A stretch of DNA of 49,000 nucleotides from Bacteroidota bacterium (lineage in GTDB: Bacteria > Bacteroidota > Bacteroidia > Bacteroidales > VadinHA17), in assembly GCA_011374625.1 (NCBI GenBank), contig DRPN01000031.1, forward strand, positions 1 through 49,000. The letters are read 5' to 3'. The notes beneath the pieces were generated by a model that saw only the letters and a program-made list of their open reading frames with translations, searched no databases and had not been told where the DNA came from. Shown in pieces: positions 1 to 9,014 of the stretch (position 1 is its first letter; each line of letters begins with the position of its first letter). The position numbers and the translations under genes were made by a program.

Positions 1-15
1 CCTGGGTGTCAGGAG

Positions 16-1467
16 TCATCTCTCGTCAGGGTTAAACCGTCTGATCTTGTAATTGATCGCAGCAATAAAAATGCTCATAAACGGACTGATGAGGTTGAAA
101 AAGGCATAAGGAAGGTAAGTTAAAGTCGGGACACCCAGAACAGTAGCCTGGGTAGCGCCTCCTGTATTCCATGGAATCAGGACAGAAGTTACTGTTCCGG
201 CATCTTCCAGAGTACGGCTGAGCAACTCCGGCTTGTAGCCTTTTTTACGGTATGTCTTGGCAAACATCCTGCCCGGAACAACGATAGAGATATACTGGTC
301 GGAAGCCGTAATATTAAAAAAGATACAGGTGACTACGGTTGAGGTTACCAGTGAAGTAGTGTTATTTACAAAGCTGAGGATGCTTTTTGTTATGCGGATC
401 AGGAAGTTGCCGGATTCCATCATGCCACCGAAGATCATGGCTGAGAGAATCAGCCAGATGGTATTCAGCATGCCGGCCATGCCCCGGGTGGCTAGTAGCT
501 TGGTAACGATAGGGCTGGGTGTGGGTATATCTACCGGACCAAACATGGATTTCATACTGGCAATCCAAGCTATCCTGGCATAATTTCCGCTTGTATCTGC
601 TACCTGACGCACAACATGCGGCTGGAAGATCAGGGCAAAGATCACTCCCAACAAAACCCCTGACAAAAGAGCTGGTACAGCCGGAACTTTACGTACAATG
701 ATATAGATCAGTATAACAGGTACGATCAACAATACAGGAGAGATACAGAATGTATCTTTCAGGGCAGCCATAACATCGGAAACTTCTGTATGATTAACCG
801 GATAATGCAAGGTAAACCCGATAATAAGAAAAGCAATCATGGCCAGGGTGATCGAAGGCCAGGTGGTGATGATCATATATCGTATGTGAGTAAACAGATC
901 AGTGCCGGCCATGGCGGGTGCCAGATTGGTTGTGTCGGAGAGCGGAGACATCTTGTCTCCGAAATATGCGCCTGAGATGATCGATCCGGCCACCAAACCG
1001 TCAGGAATACCAAGTGTCCTTCCTATTCCGATTAGCGCGATGCCGATTGTAGCGATAGTAGACCATGAACTTCCCGTGGCCAGGGAGACAAGGGCAGCAA
1101 CAGTAATTGAGGCAAAAAGGAAGATCTTGGGATTCAAGATCTCCAGTCCGTAATAAATCAGCGTAGGTACCACGCCACTAAGCATCCAGGTGCCTGCCAG
1201 GGCTCCGATCAGAAACAGTATCAGGATAGCGGGCATTGCCGAACTGATGCTTCGAACAATACTGGTCTCCATTTCTTTCCACCTCACCCCTGTACTGTAA
1301 GCGACAAGTCCGGCAATAGCAGCTGCCAGCATCAAAGCCATCTGGTTGGATCCGGATAATGTGTCTTTAAAGAACCTGACATTCAGATAGAGAAAAATAA
1401 TAAGGAAAAGCAAAGGAAGCGATGCCTGAAAGAGAGTGGGTTCTTTTTTACTTGCTGGTTGGCTCAT
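16..1467 (-). CDS. nhaC: Na+/H+ antiporter, NhaC family
   Basis: 483-aa polytopic membrane ORF with NhaC-like segments (GSSWSTIATIGIALIGIG, SGAYFGDKMSPLSDTTNLA). Confidence 0.9.
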   Translation of the reverse strand: MSQPASKKEPTLFQASLPLLFLIIFLYLNVRFFKDTLSGSNQMALMLAAAIAGLVAYSTGVRWKEMETSIVRSISSAMPAILILFLIGALAGTWMLSGVVPTLIYYGLEILNPKIFLFASITVAALVSLATGSSWSTIATIGIALIGIGRTLGIPDGLVAGSIISGAYFGDKMSPLSDTTNLAPAMAGTDLFTHIRYMIITTWPSITLAMIAFLIIGFTLHYPVNHTEVSDVMAALKDTFCISPVLLIVPVILIYIIVRKVPAVPALLSGVLLGVIFALIFQPHVVRQVADTSGNYARIAWIASMKSMFGPVDIPTPSPIVTKLLATRGMAGMLNTIWLILSAMIFGGMMESGNFLIRITKSILSFVNNTTSLVTSTVVTCIFFNITASDQYISIVVPGRMFAKTYRKKGYKPELLSRTLEDAGTVTSVLIPWNTGGATQATVLGVPTLTYLPYAFFNLISPFMSIFIAAINYKIRRFNPDER

Positions 1468-1476
1468 GCTCCTGCG

Positions 1477-3930
1477 TTATTTATGAAAAAGGAAATGAAA
1501 GACCTTCCGTAACAATGACTTTTGAATATCTTCCTCTTCATAATAGCCCTGGCCATATCCGTAACTGTATCCATAACCGAAGTGATAACCGTACCCATAG
1601 CCATAACCATAACCGTAGCTGTATCCGTAGTAACTGGATAGTTTGATATCGTTAACCAATATACCCAGTTTTTTCAGTTTCTGTTTTTCATACAGGTCGT
1701 CGAGATAGGGAATAACATCCTTGCTGGAATAGTTTTGTCTGACCAGAAATAGGATCGTATCGGAATATGGAATCAATAGCAGCGTATCGGTGACGATAGC
1801 CAAAGGAGGTGTATCAACAATGATATAATCAAAATCTTTTTTAGCCTGTAAGAAAAAATCTTTTGTTCGCGGATTTTCCAACAATTCAGCGGGATTCGGA
1901 GGTATTATGCCGGAAGTAGCTATAAACAGGTTTTCAATATCCGTTTCACGGATTATTTCTTCATAGCTGTGTTGGTTAGCCAGGTAGGAGCTTATGCCGA
2001 TTTCATTGTTAAGCTGAAAATCACGATGTATCTTGGGTTTTCTTAGGTCGAAACTGGCGAGAAGGGTTTTCTTGCCAGACATGGCAATGATAACACCTAG
2101 GTTTTCGGCTGCAAAAGTTTTTCCTTCCCCACTGATTGTGGATGTAACCATAATGATCTTTTGGTTTTTTTCGTTCAGCTTGTACTGCAGATTGGTCCGT
2201 AAAGCCCGGAATGATTCTGCCATCGCTGACTTGGGGTGGGTAAGAACAGGGATATTATCTTCCGTTGTATTATGCCCGATGGTTCCAAGGATCGGTACCT
2301 GGGTTTTGGATTCTATGTCTTTTTTGTCAATAATCTTGTTGTTGAAATACTCAAGTAGTAACAGGATGGTCAAAGGGACGATAAAACCTAACACCAAAGC
2401 GATCATATAATTCAGTGAGGTTTTGGGTTTTACTTTGGTGGCATTTTCCGGTTGTGCAATATCCAGTATCTTGTTGTCAGACACATTGGAAGCTTTGGCA
2501 ATACCGGCTTCGGCCCTTTTCTCCAACAGGTAGGTGTATATCTGATTGGCTATGTTGTAAACCCGTTCAATGCCCAGCAATTGTCGTTCTTTTATGGGAA
2601 GCTTCTTGATCTGAACCGTCAGGACATCTATATTCTTATTAATATCATTTAAACTCAACTCGGTAGAATGGATCAGGCTTTTGACATTATCCACCAAAAG
2701 TTTACGTGTTTCATATATTTTTTGATTGATCAATCTCAGTCCTGGTGAATTGGGTTGGGTCGTTAATTGTAAATTGGTTTTCTGACTGTACAGTTCAATC
2801 AACTGCTGAATCAGAGAGATCAGTACCGGATCGGTGATGCCTGCCACACTCGGTGCTACCATATCACTGACATTGACCGATTTTTCAAGGAATTTCAAGA
2901 CGTATTGATAATAATTCTTCTGGATCTCCAAAACGGCTTTTTGTGATTGGAATTCACTGATTTTATCATAAATGGCCATACCTTCCTTGCTGATGTCAAT
3001 GATATCGTTTTTTATCCGGAAGTTTTCCAGATTTATTTCCGCTTTTCTGAGAGAATCAACGATATTCTTCAATTGCTCATCAATAAATTTGATGGTATTG
3101 GTGGCTATCCTGTTCTTTTCTTCCAACCCCGAACGAATATAAACCTCGCCCAGTTTATTTAGGTAATCACATTCCTGCTGGGCAACCTGTCCTTGCGTAG
3201 TCAGAATCAGAATAGATCCCTTTTTATCATTCACCGTGATGTTAAGCTTTCCCTTATATTGGTTGGTTAGGGCTTTGAGGTCATTGATGACAAAATAATA
3301 TTTGTTTGATAATTGTTCTTCGGGATCGAATGTTTCCGGGTTTCTGAGAAAGAGCCTAAAAGAAAAACTTTCATTAATGAATGGGTCCCCGTAATGCAAA
3401 ATAGTATCAATGTTCATCCCTTCGTCAATGGTCAGTCTATACTTATCTTTGGACATCAGGAAGACATTTACACGATGTCCTCTCATTTGTACATGGGAAG
3501 TATCAATCTCAACAACGAAAGGAGAGCGGTTGTAAAGGGGTGATTCTTTTATTCCTCTTCGTCCCACCAGCACATAAGTGATTTCGAAATCCTTAAGTTC
3601 GGAAAGAGTATTATAGGTAAGGGAGAAAGACTGCAGAATTCCCATTTCATTGTAAATATTTTTTTTGCTTCGGAAGATATCCATTCCTTCGATGAGATTT
3701 TCGTATCCGGACAATTGTCCTTTTCCTGCCTTTGTATCGTCCCGGACAATAATGGTGGAAGTGACACTGTATATCGGGTCGGCATACCGGTTTACAAGGT
3801 ATGCAATGGTCAGGGCAAAAAACATTGCAATTGCGAACCAATACCAGTTGTATAATATCTTAAAGAGGAATTTTTTAAGATCGATATTTTCTTCTTGTAT
3901 AAAAGGATATTCTGGAGGTGTCGTTTCCAT
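1477..3930 (-). CDS. Polysaccharide biosynthesis tyrosine autokinase (Wzc-like: Wzz domain plus BY-kinase)
   Basis: 817 aa; N- and C-flanking TM helices, coiled coil, Walker-type motif STISGEGKTFAAENLG, FDLRKPKIH, VDTPPLAIVTD; C-terminal Tyr-rich tail YYGYSYGYGYGYGYGYHFGYGYSYGYGQGYY. Confidence 0.93.
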   Translation of the reverse strand: METTPPEYPFIQEENIDLKKFLFKILYNWYWFAIAMFFALTIAYLVNRYADPIYSVTSTIIVRDDTKAGKGQLSGYENLIEGMDIFRSKKNIYNEMGILQSFSLTYNTLSELKDFEITYVLVGRRGIKESPLYNRSPFVVEIDTSHVQMRGHRVNVFLMSKDKYRLTIDEGMNIDTILHYGDPFINESFSFRLFLRNPETFDPEEQLSNKYYFVINDLKALTNQYKGKLNITVNDKKGSILILTTQGQVAQQECDYLNKLGEVYIRSGLEEKNRIATNTIKFIDEQLKNIVDSLRKAEINLENFRIKNDIIDISKEGMAIYDKISEFQSQKAVLEIQKNYYQYVLKFLEKSVNVSDMVAPSVAGITDPVLISLIQQLIELYSQKTNLQLTTQPNSPGLRLINQKIYETRKLLVDNVKSLIHSTELSLNDINKNIDVLTVQIKKLPIKERQLLGIERVYNIANQIYTYLLEKRAEAGIAKASNVSDNKILDIAQPENATKVKPKTSLNYMIALVLGFIVPLTILLLLEYFNNKIIDKKDIESKTQVPILGTIGHNTTEDNIPVLTHPKSAMAESFRALRTNLQYKLNEKNQKIIMVTSTISGEGKTFAAENLGVIIAMSGKKTLLASFDLRKPKIHRDFQLNNEIGISSYLANQHSYEEIIRETDIENLFIATSGIIPPNPAELLENPRTKDFFLQAKKDFDYIIVDTPPLAIVTDTLLLIPYSDTILFLVRQNYSSKDVIPYLDDLYEKQKLKKLGILVNDIKLSSYYGYSYGYGYGYGYGYHFGYGYSYGYGQGYYEEEDIQKSLLRKVFHFLFHK

Positions 3931-3933
3931 AAA

Positions 3934-4704
3934 TTATTTAATAAAAGATAATACAAGAATCAGTGTAGAGACACTGGAGAGGAGCAGACTGAAAATAGGG
4001 ATATTGATTCGGAATGGTTTACTTTTGATCGGTTCAACATAAACGATATCATTGGGTAAAAGAAAGAATGCATCGGAGGTGAGAAATTTGGAATTGGTCA
4101 GATCTATGCGGTAAACTGTAGATTTTGTCTCTCCCGGCCGTAATACCAACACCCGCTTCCTGTTTCCGTAATCGGTAATGTCGCCTGCACGGGATATGGC
4201 CTCCAATACCGTCAGTTGATTGTTGAAATTGGCATAAGTGCCGGGTTTATTTACTTCGCCCAGCACTGAGTATTTGAAACTGACCAGTTTTACATCTACA
4301 GTAGCATGTTTCAATACTTTATTGGTTTGTACCTGAATGGCATTCCTGGCCTCTTCCACAGTCAGACCGGCCACTTTTACATCCCCTATAAATGGCACGG
4401 TTACATATCCGGAGTCATTTACCGAATAACCATAAATGTAAAAACTCTGATCGTTATTAAAAAGATTCTGCTGGTTCTGACTCATATTGGGATTATAGAC
4501 CTGATTAATATCAGGGTCTATGCTCATGATCCGGATATACAAAATATCGCTCTTCTGGATCTTATAGTCGGGCGTACGTTGTTTAGAGACCTCCGGAGCT
4601 TTTAAAGTATCAACATCCTGAAGATAAATAAGCTGTTTTTGCGAAGTACAGGAAGAAAAAAATATAAAGATGATTACTACTCCTCCCCAAAAATACCTGG
4701 TCAT
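3934..4704 (-). CDS. Polysaccharide export outer-membrane protein (Wza-like)
   Basis: Lipoprotein-like N-terminus (IFFSSCTSQ), YKIQKSDILYIRI and VNKPGTYANFNNQLTVLEAISRAGDITDYGNRKRVLVLRP (SLBB-like), C-terminal TM helix; 3 bp from the wzc-like gene. Confidence 0.92.
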   Translation of the reverse strand: MTRYFWGGVVIIFIFFSSCTSQKQLIYLQDVDTLKAPEVSKQRTPDYKIQKSDILYIRIMSIDPDINQVYNPNMSQNQQNLFNNDQSFYIYGYSVNDSGYVTVPFIGDVKVAGLTVEEARNAIQVQTNKVLKHATVDVKLVSFKYSVLGEVNKPGTYANFNNQLTVLEAISRAGDITDYGNRKRVLVLRPGETKSTVYRIDLTNSKFLTSDAFFLLPNDIVYVEPIKSKPFRINIPIFSLLLSSVSTLILVLSFIK

Positions 4705-4830
4705 GTTATAGCTTGTTTAGGTGCAAACTTAATGATTATTTCAGATTTCTACAAAGTAAAATGCATGAAAGACGGTATAAAAATATGTTTTTGGCATGAT
4801 ATTGGTGACATCATGTTGGAAGGTTTTGAT

Positions 4831-4838
4831 TAACTTTG
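4831..4838 (+). promoter_or_regulatory. Putative -7 promoter box upstream of yqgE
   Basis: TAACTTTG exact match to TAnnTTTG, 20 bp before the likely ATG at 4859; -33 spacing not ideal. Confidence 0.4.
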
Positions 4839-4858
4839 TTATTAAAGTGAAAAAAGGT

Positions 4859-5449
4859 ATGATTGTGCCATTTGATTTTTTTTCGGTTGAAAAAAAAGAT
4901 ACGATCCCGGGAAAAGGTAAGGTATTGATATCAGAACCTTTTCTGAGAGATGAGTATTTTAAAAGGTCGATCGTATTGTTGGCTGAATATGGCAACGAGG
5001 GGGCATTGGGATTTGTTTTGAACAAACCTGTAAATATGGCAGTCAGTAAGCTGGTAAAGGATTTTCCTGAAGCGGACATCCCTGTGTATTTGGGTGGTCC
5101 GGTATCCACCAATACACTTCATTACATTCATACGCTTGGGGATCTTCTTCCGGACAGTAAATCTATTTTTAGCGAAATATATTGGGGAGGGGATTTTGAA
5201 AGACTGAAGAAGCTTATCGAACAGGGAGTGGCAACCCGGAACAATTTGAGATTCTTTATCGGTTATTCCGGATGGGATGCCGGCCAGCTTGAGAGGGAAT
5301 TATCTGAGAATTCCTGGGTGATCGCCAAATTGAGGGTGAATCAGATTATGATGGGGAACGATCAGGAGATATGGAAAAAAGTCTTGCGTGACCTGGGAAA
5401 GAAATATAAGCTGTGGGCTGATTTTCCGGAAAACCCCGGATTAAATTAA
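4859..5449 (+). CDS. YqgE/AlgH family protein
   Basis: KGKVLISEPFLRDEYFKRSIVLLAEYGNEGALGFVLNKPVN, GYSGWDAGQLERELSENSWV; the listed ORF begins at 4796 but MIVPFDFF at 4859 is the likelier start. Confidence 0.92.
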   Translation: MIVPFDFFSVEKKDTIPGKGKVLISEPFLRDEYFKRSIVLLAEYGNEGALGFVLNKPVNMAVSKLVKDFPEADIPVYLGGPVSTNTLHYIHTLGDLLPDSKSIFSEIYWGGDFERLKKLIEQGVATRNNLRFFIGYSGWDAGQLERELSENSWVIAKLRVNQIMMGNDQEIWKKVLRDLGKKYKLWADFPENPGLN

Positions 5450-6055
5450 GCCCATCTGTGCAAAAAATAACCGGATTAGGGCGGGATTCATCAGTACAGG
5501 ATAAAAGAAACCGAAAAGCGCGCCGGCAAAGTGTGCTTCGTGGTTGATGTTCTGATCGCTTTTTTTCGCCATGAACTGTGAATAGAGCAGGTACAGTATC
5601 CCGAAAACAATTGCAGGCATGGGGATGAAATAAAAATAGATCAGGCTTTTCGGTTGAAAGAAGATGCTGGTGAAAACAACTGCAGAAACTGCTCCAGATG
5701 CCCCGACCGAATTATACGAAACATTGTTTCTGTGTCTGAAAAGTGTAGGAATTGCGGAAAAAAGTATACCTCCGGCATATAAAATAAGAAAGTTGAGCAA
5801 CGGATATCGGATATAACCGTGTGTGCTAAGCTCTTTTAAGTATTTTTCATTGAAAATACCGAAAGAAAACAAAACAAACATGTTTACCCCGAGATGAACC
5901 CAGTCTGCATGAATGAATCCATGCGTAAATATTCGCCAATATTCCTTGTTTCTGAAAATAAAATAAGGATTCAGGGTAAGCTTGTAAAAAAGATCAGATT
6001 TGTTGAAAGCATATACCGAAACAATGGTCGTCAAAATAATTATAGCAATGGTCAT
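5441..6055 (-). CDS. Rhomboid family intramembrane serine protease
   Basis: GASGAVSAV (catalytic Ser), HADWVHLGVNMFVL, HEAHFAGALFGF (catalytic His); likely start is the internal Met at 6055 of the ORF 5441..6106. Confidence 0.9.
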   Translation of the reverse strand: MTIAIIILTTIVSVYAFNKSDLFYKLTLNPYFIFRNKEYWRIFTHGFIHADWVHLGVNMFVLFSFGIFNEKYLKELSTHGYIRYPLLNFLILYAGGILFSAIPTLFRHRNNVSYNSVGASGAVSAVVFTSIFFQPKSLIYFYFIPMPAIVFGILYLLYSQFMAKKSDQNINHEAHFAGALFGFFYPVLMNPALIRLFFAQMGLI

Positions 6056-6065
6056 GGAATCAGTG

Positions 6066-7076
6066 TTAGTGCAAAATTTTAAATACCAGTTCTTTGAGGA
6101 GATCACAGCTTGTAGCCGTGATATTTCCTATCCCTTTCGACCGTGCATCTGTTTCACGTAATAAGGAAATGATCTCTATTATTTTGTAATAAGTAAAACT
6201 TTGTGCTGCTTTTTCATAATCTTTCAGAAAGAACTCCTTGGTTTTCAGGATTTCGGCAATTTTGGTACGGGGAAGTTTTTTTACACTGAGATACGCCAGC
6301 AACTTGGAAAAGAAAAAGTATAAATAGGATACCGTTAGTTGGATGGGATGGTCTTTGCTGTTTTTGCAAAAGTAAAAAACGATCCGATTGGCTTTTAGAA
6401 CATCCCTGTTGATGATGGCTTTTTGCAGTTCAATATTGTTATAATCCTTGCTGAAACCTATATACTTTTCAATATGTTCGGGAGTGATCCGTTTTGTTCC
6501 TTCCGGTAGTGTAATGGCCAGCTTGTCCAACTCATTGACAATGTTGGACAACTCGTTACCAATATGTTCTGTAATAAGCAAAGCAGAATTATAATCCATG
6601 GAAAGGTTTTTCCGGGATGCATATGTTATGATCCAGTCCGGTATCTGATTATCGTATAATTTCTTTGATTCAAAATACAGGCATGTTTGGGTCTTGGAGA
6701 TAGCTTGATAAAACCTGGTCCTTTTATCCAGCTTTTTATATTTGTAATTCAGTACCAGGATAGTGGTAGGAGAAGGTTGTTTTATATAATCCGTAAGAGG
6801 GTCTGTTTTGTTGATTTCCTGGGCTTCCTTAACAATGACAACCTGACAGCTGGCCATCATGGGAAATCTTCTGGCTGTCTCTATGATCGTTAAAGGGTTG
6901 CTGTCTTTCCCGTAAAATATTTGCAGGTTAAAAGCTTTCTCATCCTCTGAGAGAACGTTCTTTTCAATATAATCGGAGATTATATCAATATAATAAGGTT
7001 CCTCTCCGCAAAGAAAATAAACGGGATAGAGTTTTCCTTTTTTAATATCTTCTATGATCTGAGTGGCTGATGACAT
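6066..7076 (-). CDS. holA: DNA polymerase III subunit delta
   Basis: 336 aa; YPVYFLCGEEPYYIDIISDYIE N-terminus and overall layout typical of HolA. Confidence 0.9.
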   Translation of the reverse strand: MSSATQIIEDIKKGKLYPVYFLCGEEPYYIDIISDYIEKNVLSEDEKAFNLQIFYGKDSNPLTIIETARRFPMMASCQVVIVKEAQEINKTDPLTDYIKQPSPTTILVLNYKYKKLDKRTRFYQAISKTQTCLYFESKKLYDNQIPDWIITYASRKNLSMDYNSALLITEHIGNELSNIVNELDKLAITLPEGTKRITPEHIEKYIGFSKDYNNIELQKAIINRDVLKANRIVFYFCKNSKDHPIQLTVSYLYFFFSKLLAYLSVKKLPRTKIAEILKTKEFFLKDYEKAAQSFTYYKIIEIISLLRETDARSKGIGNITATSCDLLKELVFKILH

Positions 7077-7094
7077 AATAGGGAAATTAATTGC

Positions 7095-7868
7095 TTAGAA
7101 CCGCAGGTGCTTGACGGATATTCCGTTGTTTTTCAGGTCAATCAAAGCATTGTAACCTATTTTCAGATGATCGTCCAGAAACTTATCGTCAACGTATTTG
7201 TCTGTTTCTCTTGTTTTTATTCCTTCTGAGATCATCGGCTGATCGGAAACCAGCAAAAGGGCACCTGTCGGTATTTCATTAGCAAATCCTACGGTAAAGA
7301 TTGTGGCAGTTTCCATGTCAATGGCCATGGCACGCGTCCTGACAAGATATTTCTTGAAATTTTCGTCATATTCCCATACCCTGCGATTGGTTGTATAGAC
7401 GGTTCCTGTCCAGTAGTCCCTGCCATGCTCCAGAATAGAGCTGGAAACGGCTCTTTGGAGATTAAAAGCAGGCAGTGCCGGTATTTCCGGAAGGAGATAA
7501 TCGTCAGAAGTTCCTTCACTGCGAATAGCAGCTATGGGAAGGATCAAATCACCCAGTTTATTTTTCTTTTTAAGACCGCCACATTTTCCCAGAAACAAAA
7601 CCGCTTTGGGCATGATCGCCGTTAGTAAGTCCATAATAGTGGCAGCATTGGGGCTACCCATACCGAAATCAATGATAGTGACTCCGTTATGGGTGGCATT
7701 AGGCATGTTGGATGTTTGTCCGGTAACAGGTACCTGATGCCATTGCGAGAACAAATCAATATATGAATAAAAATTGGTAAGCAGGATGTATTCTCCAAAG
7801 GCTTCCAACGTGTTATCCGTATATCTTGGTAACCAGTCTTGTACTATCTCGTCTTTCGTTTTCATCAT
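7095..7868 (-). CDS. AMP nucleosidase
   Basis: 257 aa; FGMGSPNAATIMDLL, LGKCGGLKKKNKLGDLILPIAAIRSEGTSDDYLLPEIPALPAF, MAIDMETATIFTVGF (phosphorylase-like nucleosidase fold). Confidence 0.88.
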   Translation of the reverse strand: MMKTKDEIVQDWLPRYTDNTLEAFGEYILLTNFYSYIDLFSQWHQVPVTGQTSNMPNATHNGVTIIDFGMGSPNAATIMDLLTAIMPKAVLFLGKCGGLKKKNKLGDLILPIAAIRSEGTSDDYLLPEIPALPAFNLQRAVSSSILEHGRDYWTGTVYTTNRRVWEYDENFKKYLVRTRAMAIDMETATIFTVGFANEIPTGALLLVSDQPMISEGIKTRETDKYVDDKFLDDHLKIGYNALIDLKNNGISVKHLRF

Positions 7869-7927
7869 TATATGTATTAAATACCTACCATCATTTTATT
7901 TTATCATACCCCATGTTCATGGATATT

Positions 7928-7969
7928 AAACACTAGCTCAGAACCACTAACTCAGAACTACTAACTTTT
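7928..7969 (+). repeat. Degenerate heptanucleotide tandem repeat (AACNNNN)
   Basis: aaacact agctcag aaccact aactcag aactact aactttt. Confidence 0.75.
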
Positions 7970-7971
7970 TT

Positions 7972-7979
7972 TAACTTTG
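7972..7979 (+). promoter_or_regulatory. Putative Bacteroidota -7 promoter box upstream of the HsdR_N-like gene
   Basis: TAACTTTG exact match to TAnnTTTG directly after the heptamer array; no clear -33 TTG at ideal spacing. Confidence 0.4.
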
Positions 7980-8001
7980 CTAAGATACAAAATTTCAATC
8001 G

Positions 8002-8475
8002 TTGATAACGAATCTTAATCTTCCGGAGTTTAGAATCCCTGTAAGATCACAGGAAGGAAAACTTTTTGTTTTTGATCCGGTGAGAAAAAAGTATGTGAGA
8101 CTTACATCTGAGGAGTGGGTAAGGCAGAATTTCCTGATTTTTCTGAATAGGGTGAAAGAGTATCCTTTATCTCTGATGCAGGTGGAAAAGGAATTTGTCT
8201 GGAACAAACTTTCCATGCGGAGTGATATTCTGGTGTTTTCTAATGATGGGAAGCCCCGGATGATTGTGGAATGCAAAGCCCCTGAGGTGCCTGTGACAGA
8301 TAAAGTGTTTGAGCAGGTTGCCCGATATAACCTTCGTTATCGGGTGCCTTTTCTGGTAGTTACCAACGGTCTGGTCCATTATTGCTGTGAAATGGATTAT
8401 GATTTGGGCACTTACCGTTTTCTGGAGGATATCCCGGATTATAAGACCATCTCAGAAGGAGACTTTATAAGTTGA
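8002..8475 (+). CDS. Standalone type I restriction HsdR N-terminal (PD-(D/E)XK) domain protein
   Basis: 157 aa; SDILVFSNDGKPRMIVECKAP matches a D...ExK nuclease core; no helicase domain or HsdM/HsdS partners nearby. The listed start is a TTG. Confidence 0.8.
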   Translation: MITNLNLPEFRIPVRSQEGKLFVFDPVRKKYVRLTSEEWVRQNFLIFLNRVKEYPLSLMQVEKEFVWNKLSMRSDILVFSNDGKPRMIVECKAPEVPVTDKVFEQVARYNLRYRVPFLVVTNGLVHYCCEMDYDLGTYRFLEDIPDYKTISEGDFIS

Positions 8476-9014
8476 AAGATCAGCTCATCCTCCCATGTTT
8501 GTGCTTTTCTCAGCCAGTCTATCTTGCGGCCGGTTTCGATAAAACCTTTCGATTGGAATAAACGGATGCTTTGAATATTTCCGGCCGGAATATTGCAATA
8601 AACCTGGTGCAACAGTAATACGGAGAAACAGTATTCGATAATAACATCCAGGGACTGGCCTGCATAACCTTTCTTTCTTTCTTCTTCTTCTTTGATCAGA
8701 ATCCCGACGCCAACCCTCATGTTCTGTGGGTCAAAATCGAAAAGATCTATGGTTCCGATGGTTTTGACAGTCGGATCGGGGGCAACAGGTTTTCGGTCTA
8801 TCATAAAGCGGACCTGACCCAATTGGAATATATCGAGATGGGAATTTTCAATATATTGTTTCAGTACGAAACGGGAGATAGGGGTCAGGGTATTGCTGAC
8901 CGTCCATATCTCAGGGTCATTTTCCCATTTGTAAAGCAACTCGAGATCTTCCGGTTCCAAAGCACGGAGAAGGATCTGATCGTTTTCCAATCGAAAGTTG
9001 TTTTCGTGTTTCAT
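8439..9014 (-). CDS. GNAT family N-acetyltransferase
   Basis: 191 aa; ILLRALEPEDLELLYKWENDPEIW, GVGILIKEEEERKKGYAGQSLDVIIEYCF, IQSIRLFQSKGFIETGRK. Confidence 0.9.
   Translation of the reverse strand: MKHENNFRLENDQILLRALEPEDLELLYKWENDPEIWTVSNTLTPISRFVLKQYIENSHLDIFQLGQVRFMIDRKPVAPDPTVKTIGTIDLFDFDPQNMRVGVGILIKEEEERKKGYAGQSLDVIIEYCFSVLLLHQVYCNIPAGNIQSIRLFQSKGFIETGRKIDWLRKAQTWEDELIFQLIKSPSEMVL

Noticed and set aside
8002-8475. Possible restriction-modification or defence island
   Set aside because: Only the isolated HsdR_N-type domain is present; neighbours are housekeeping genes.
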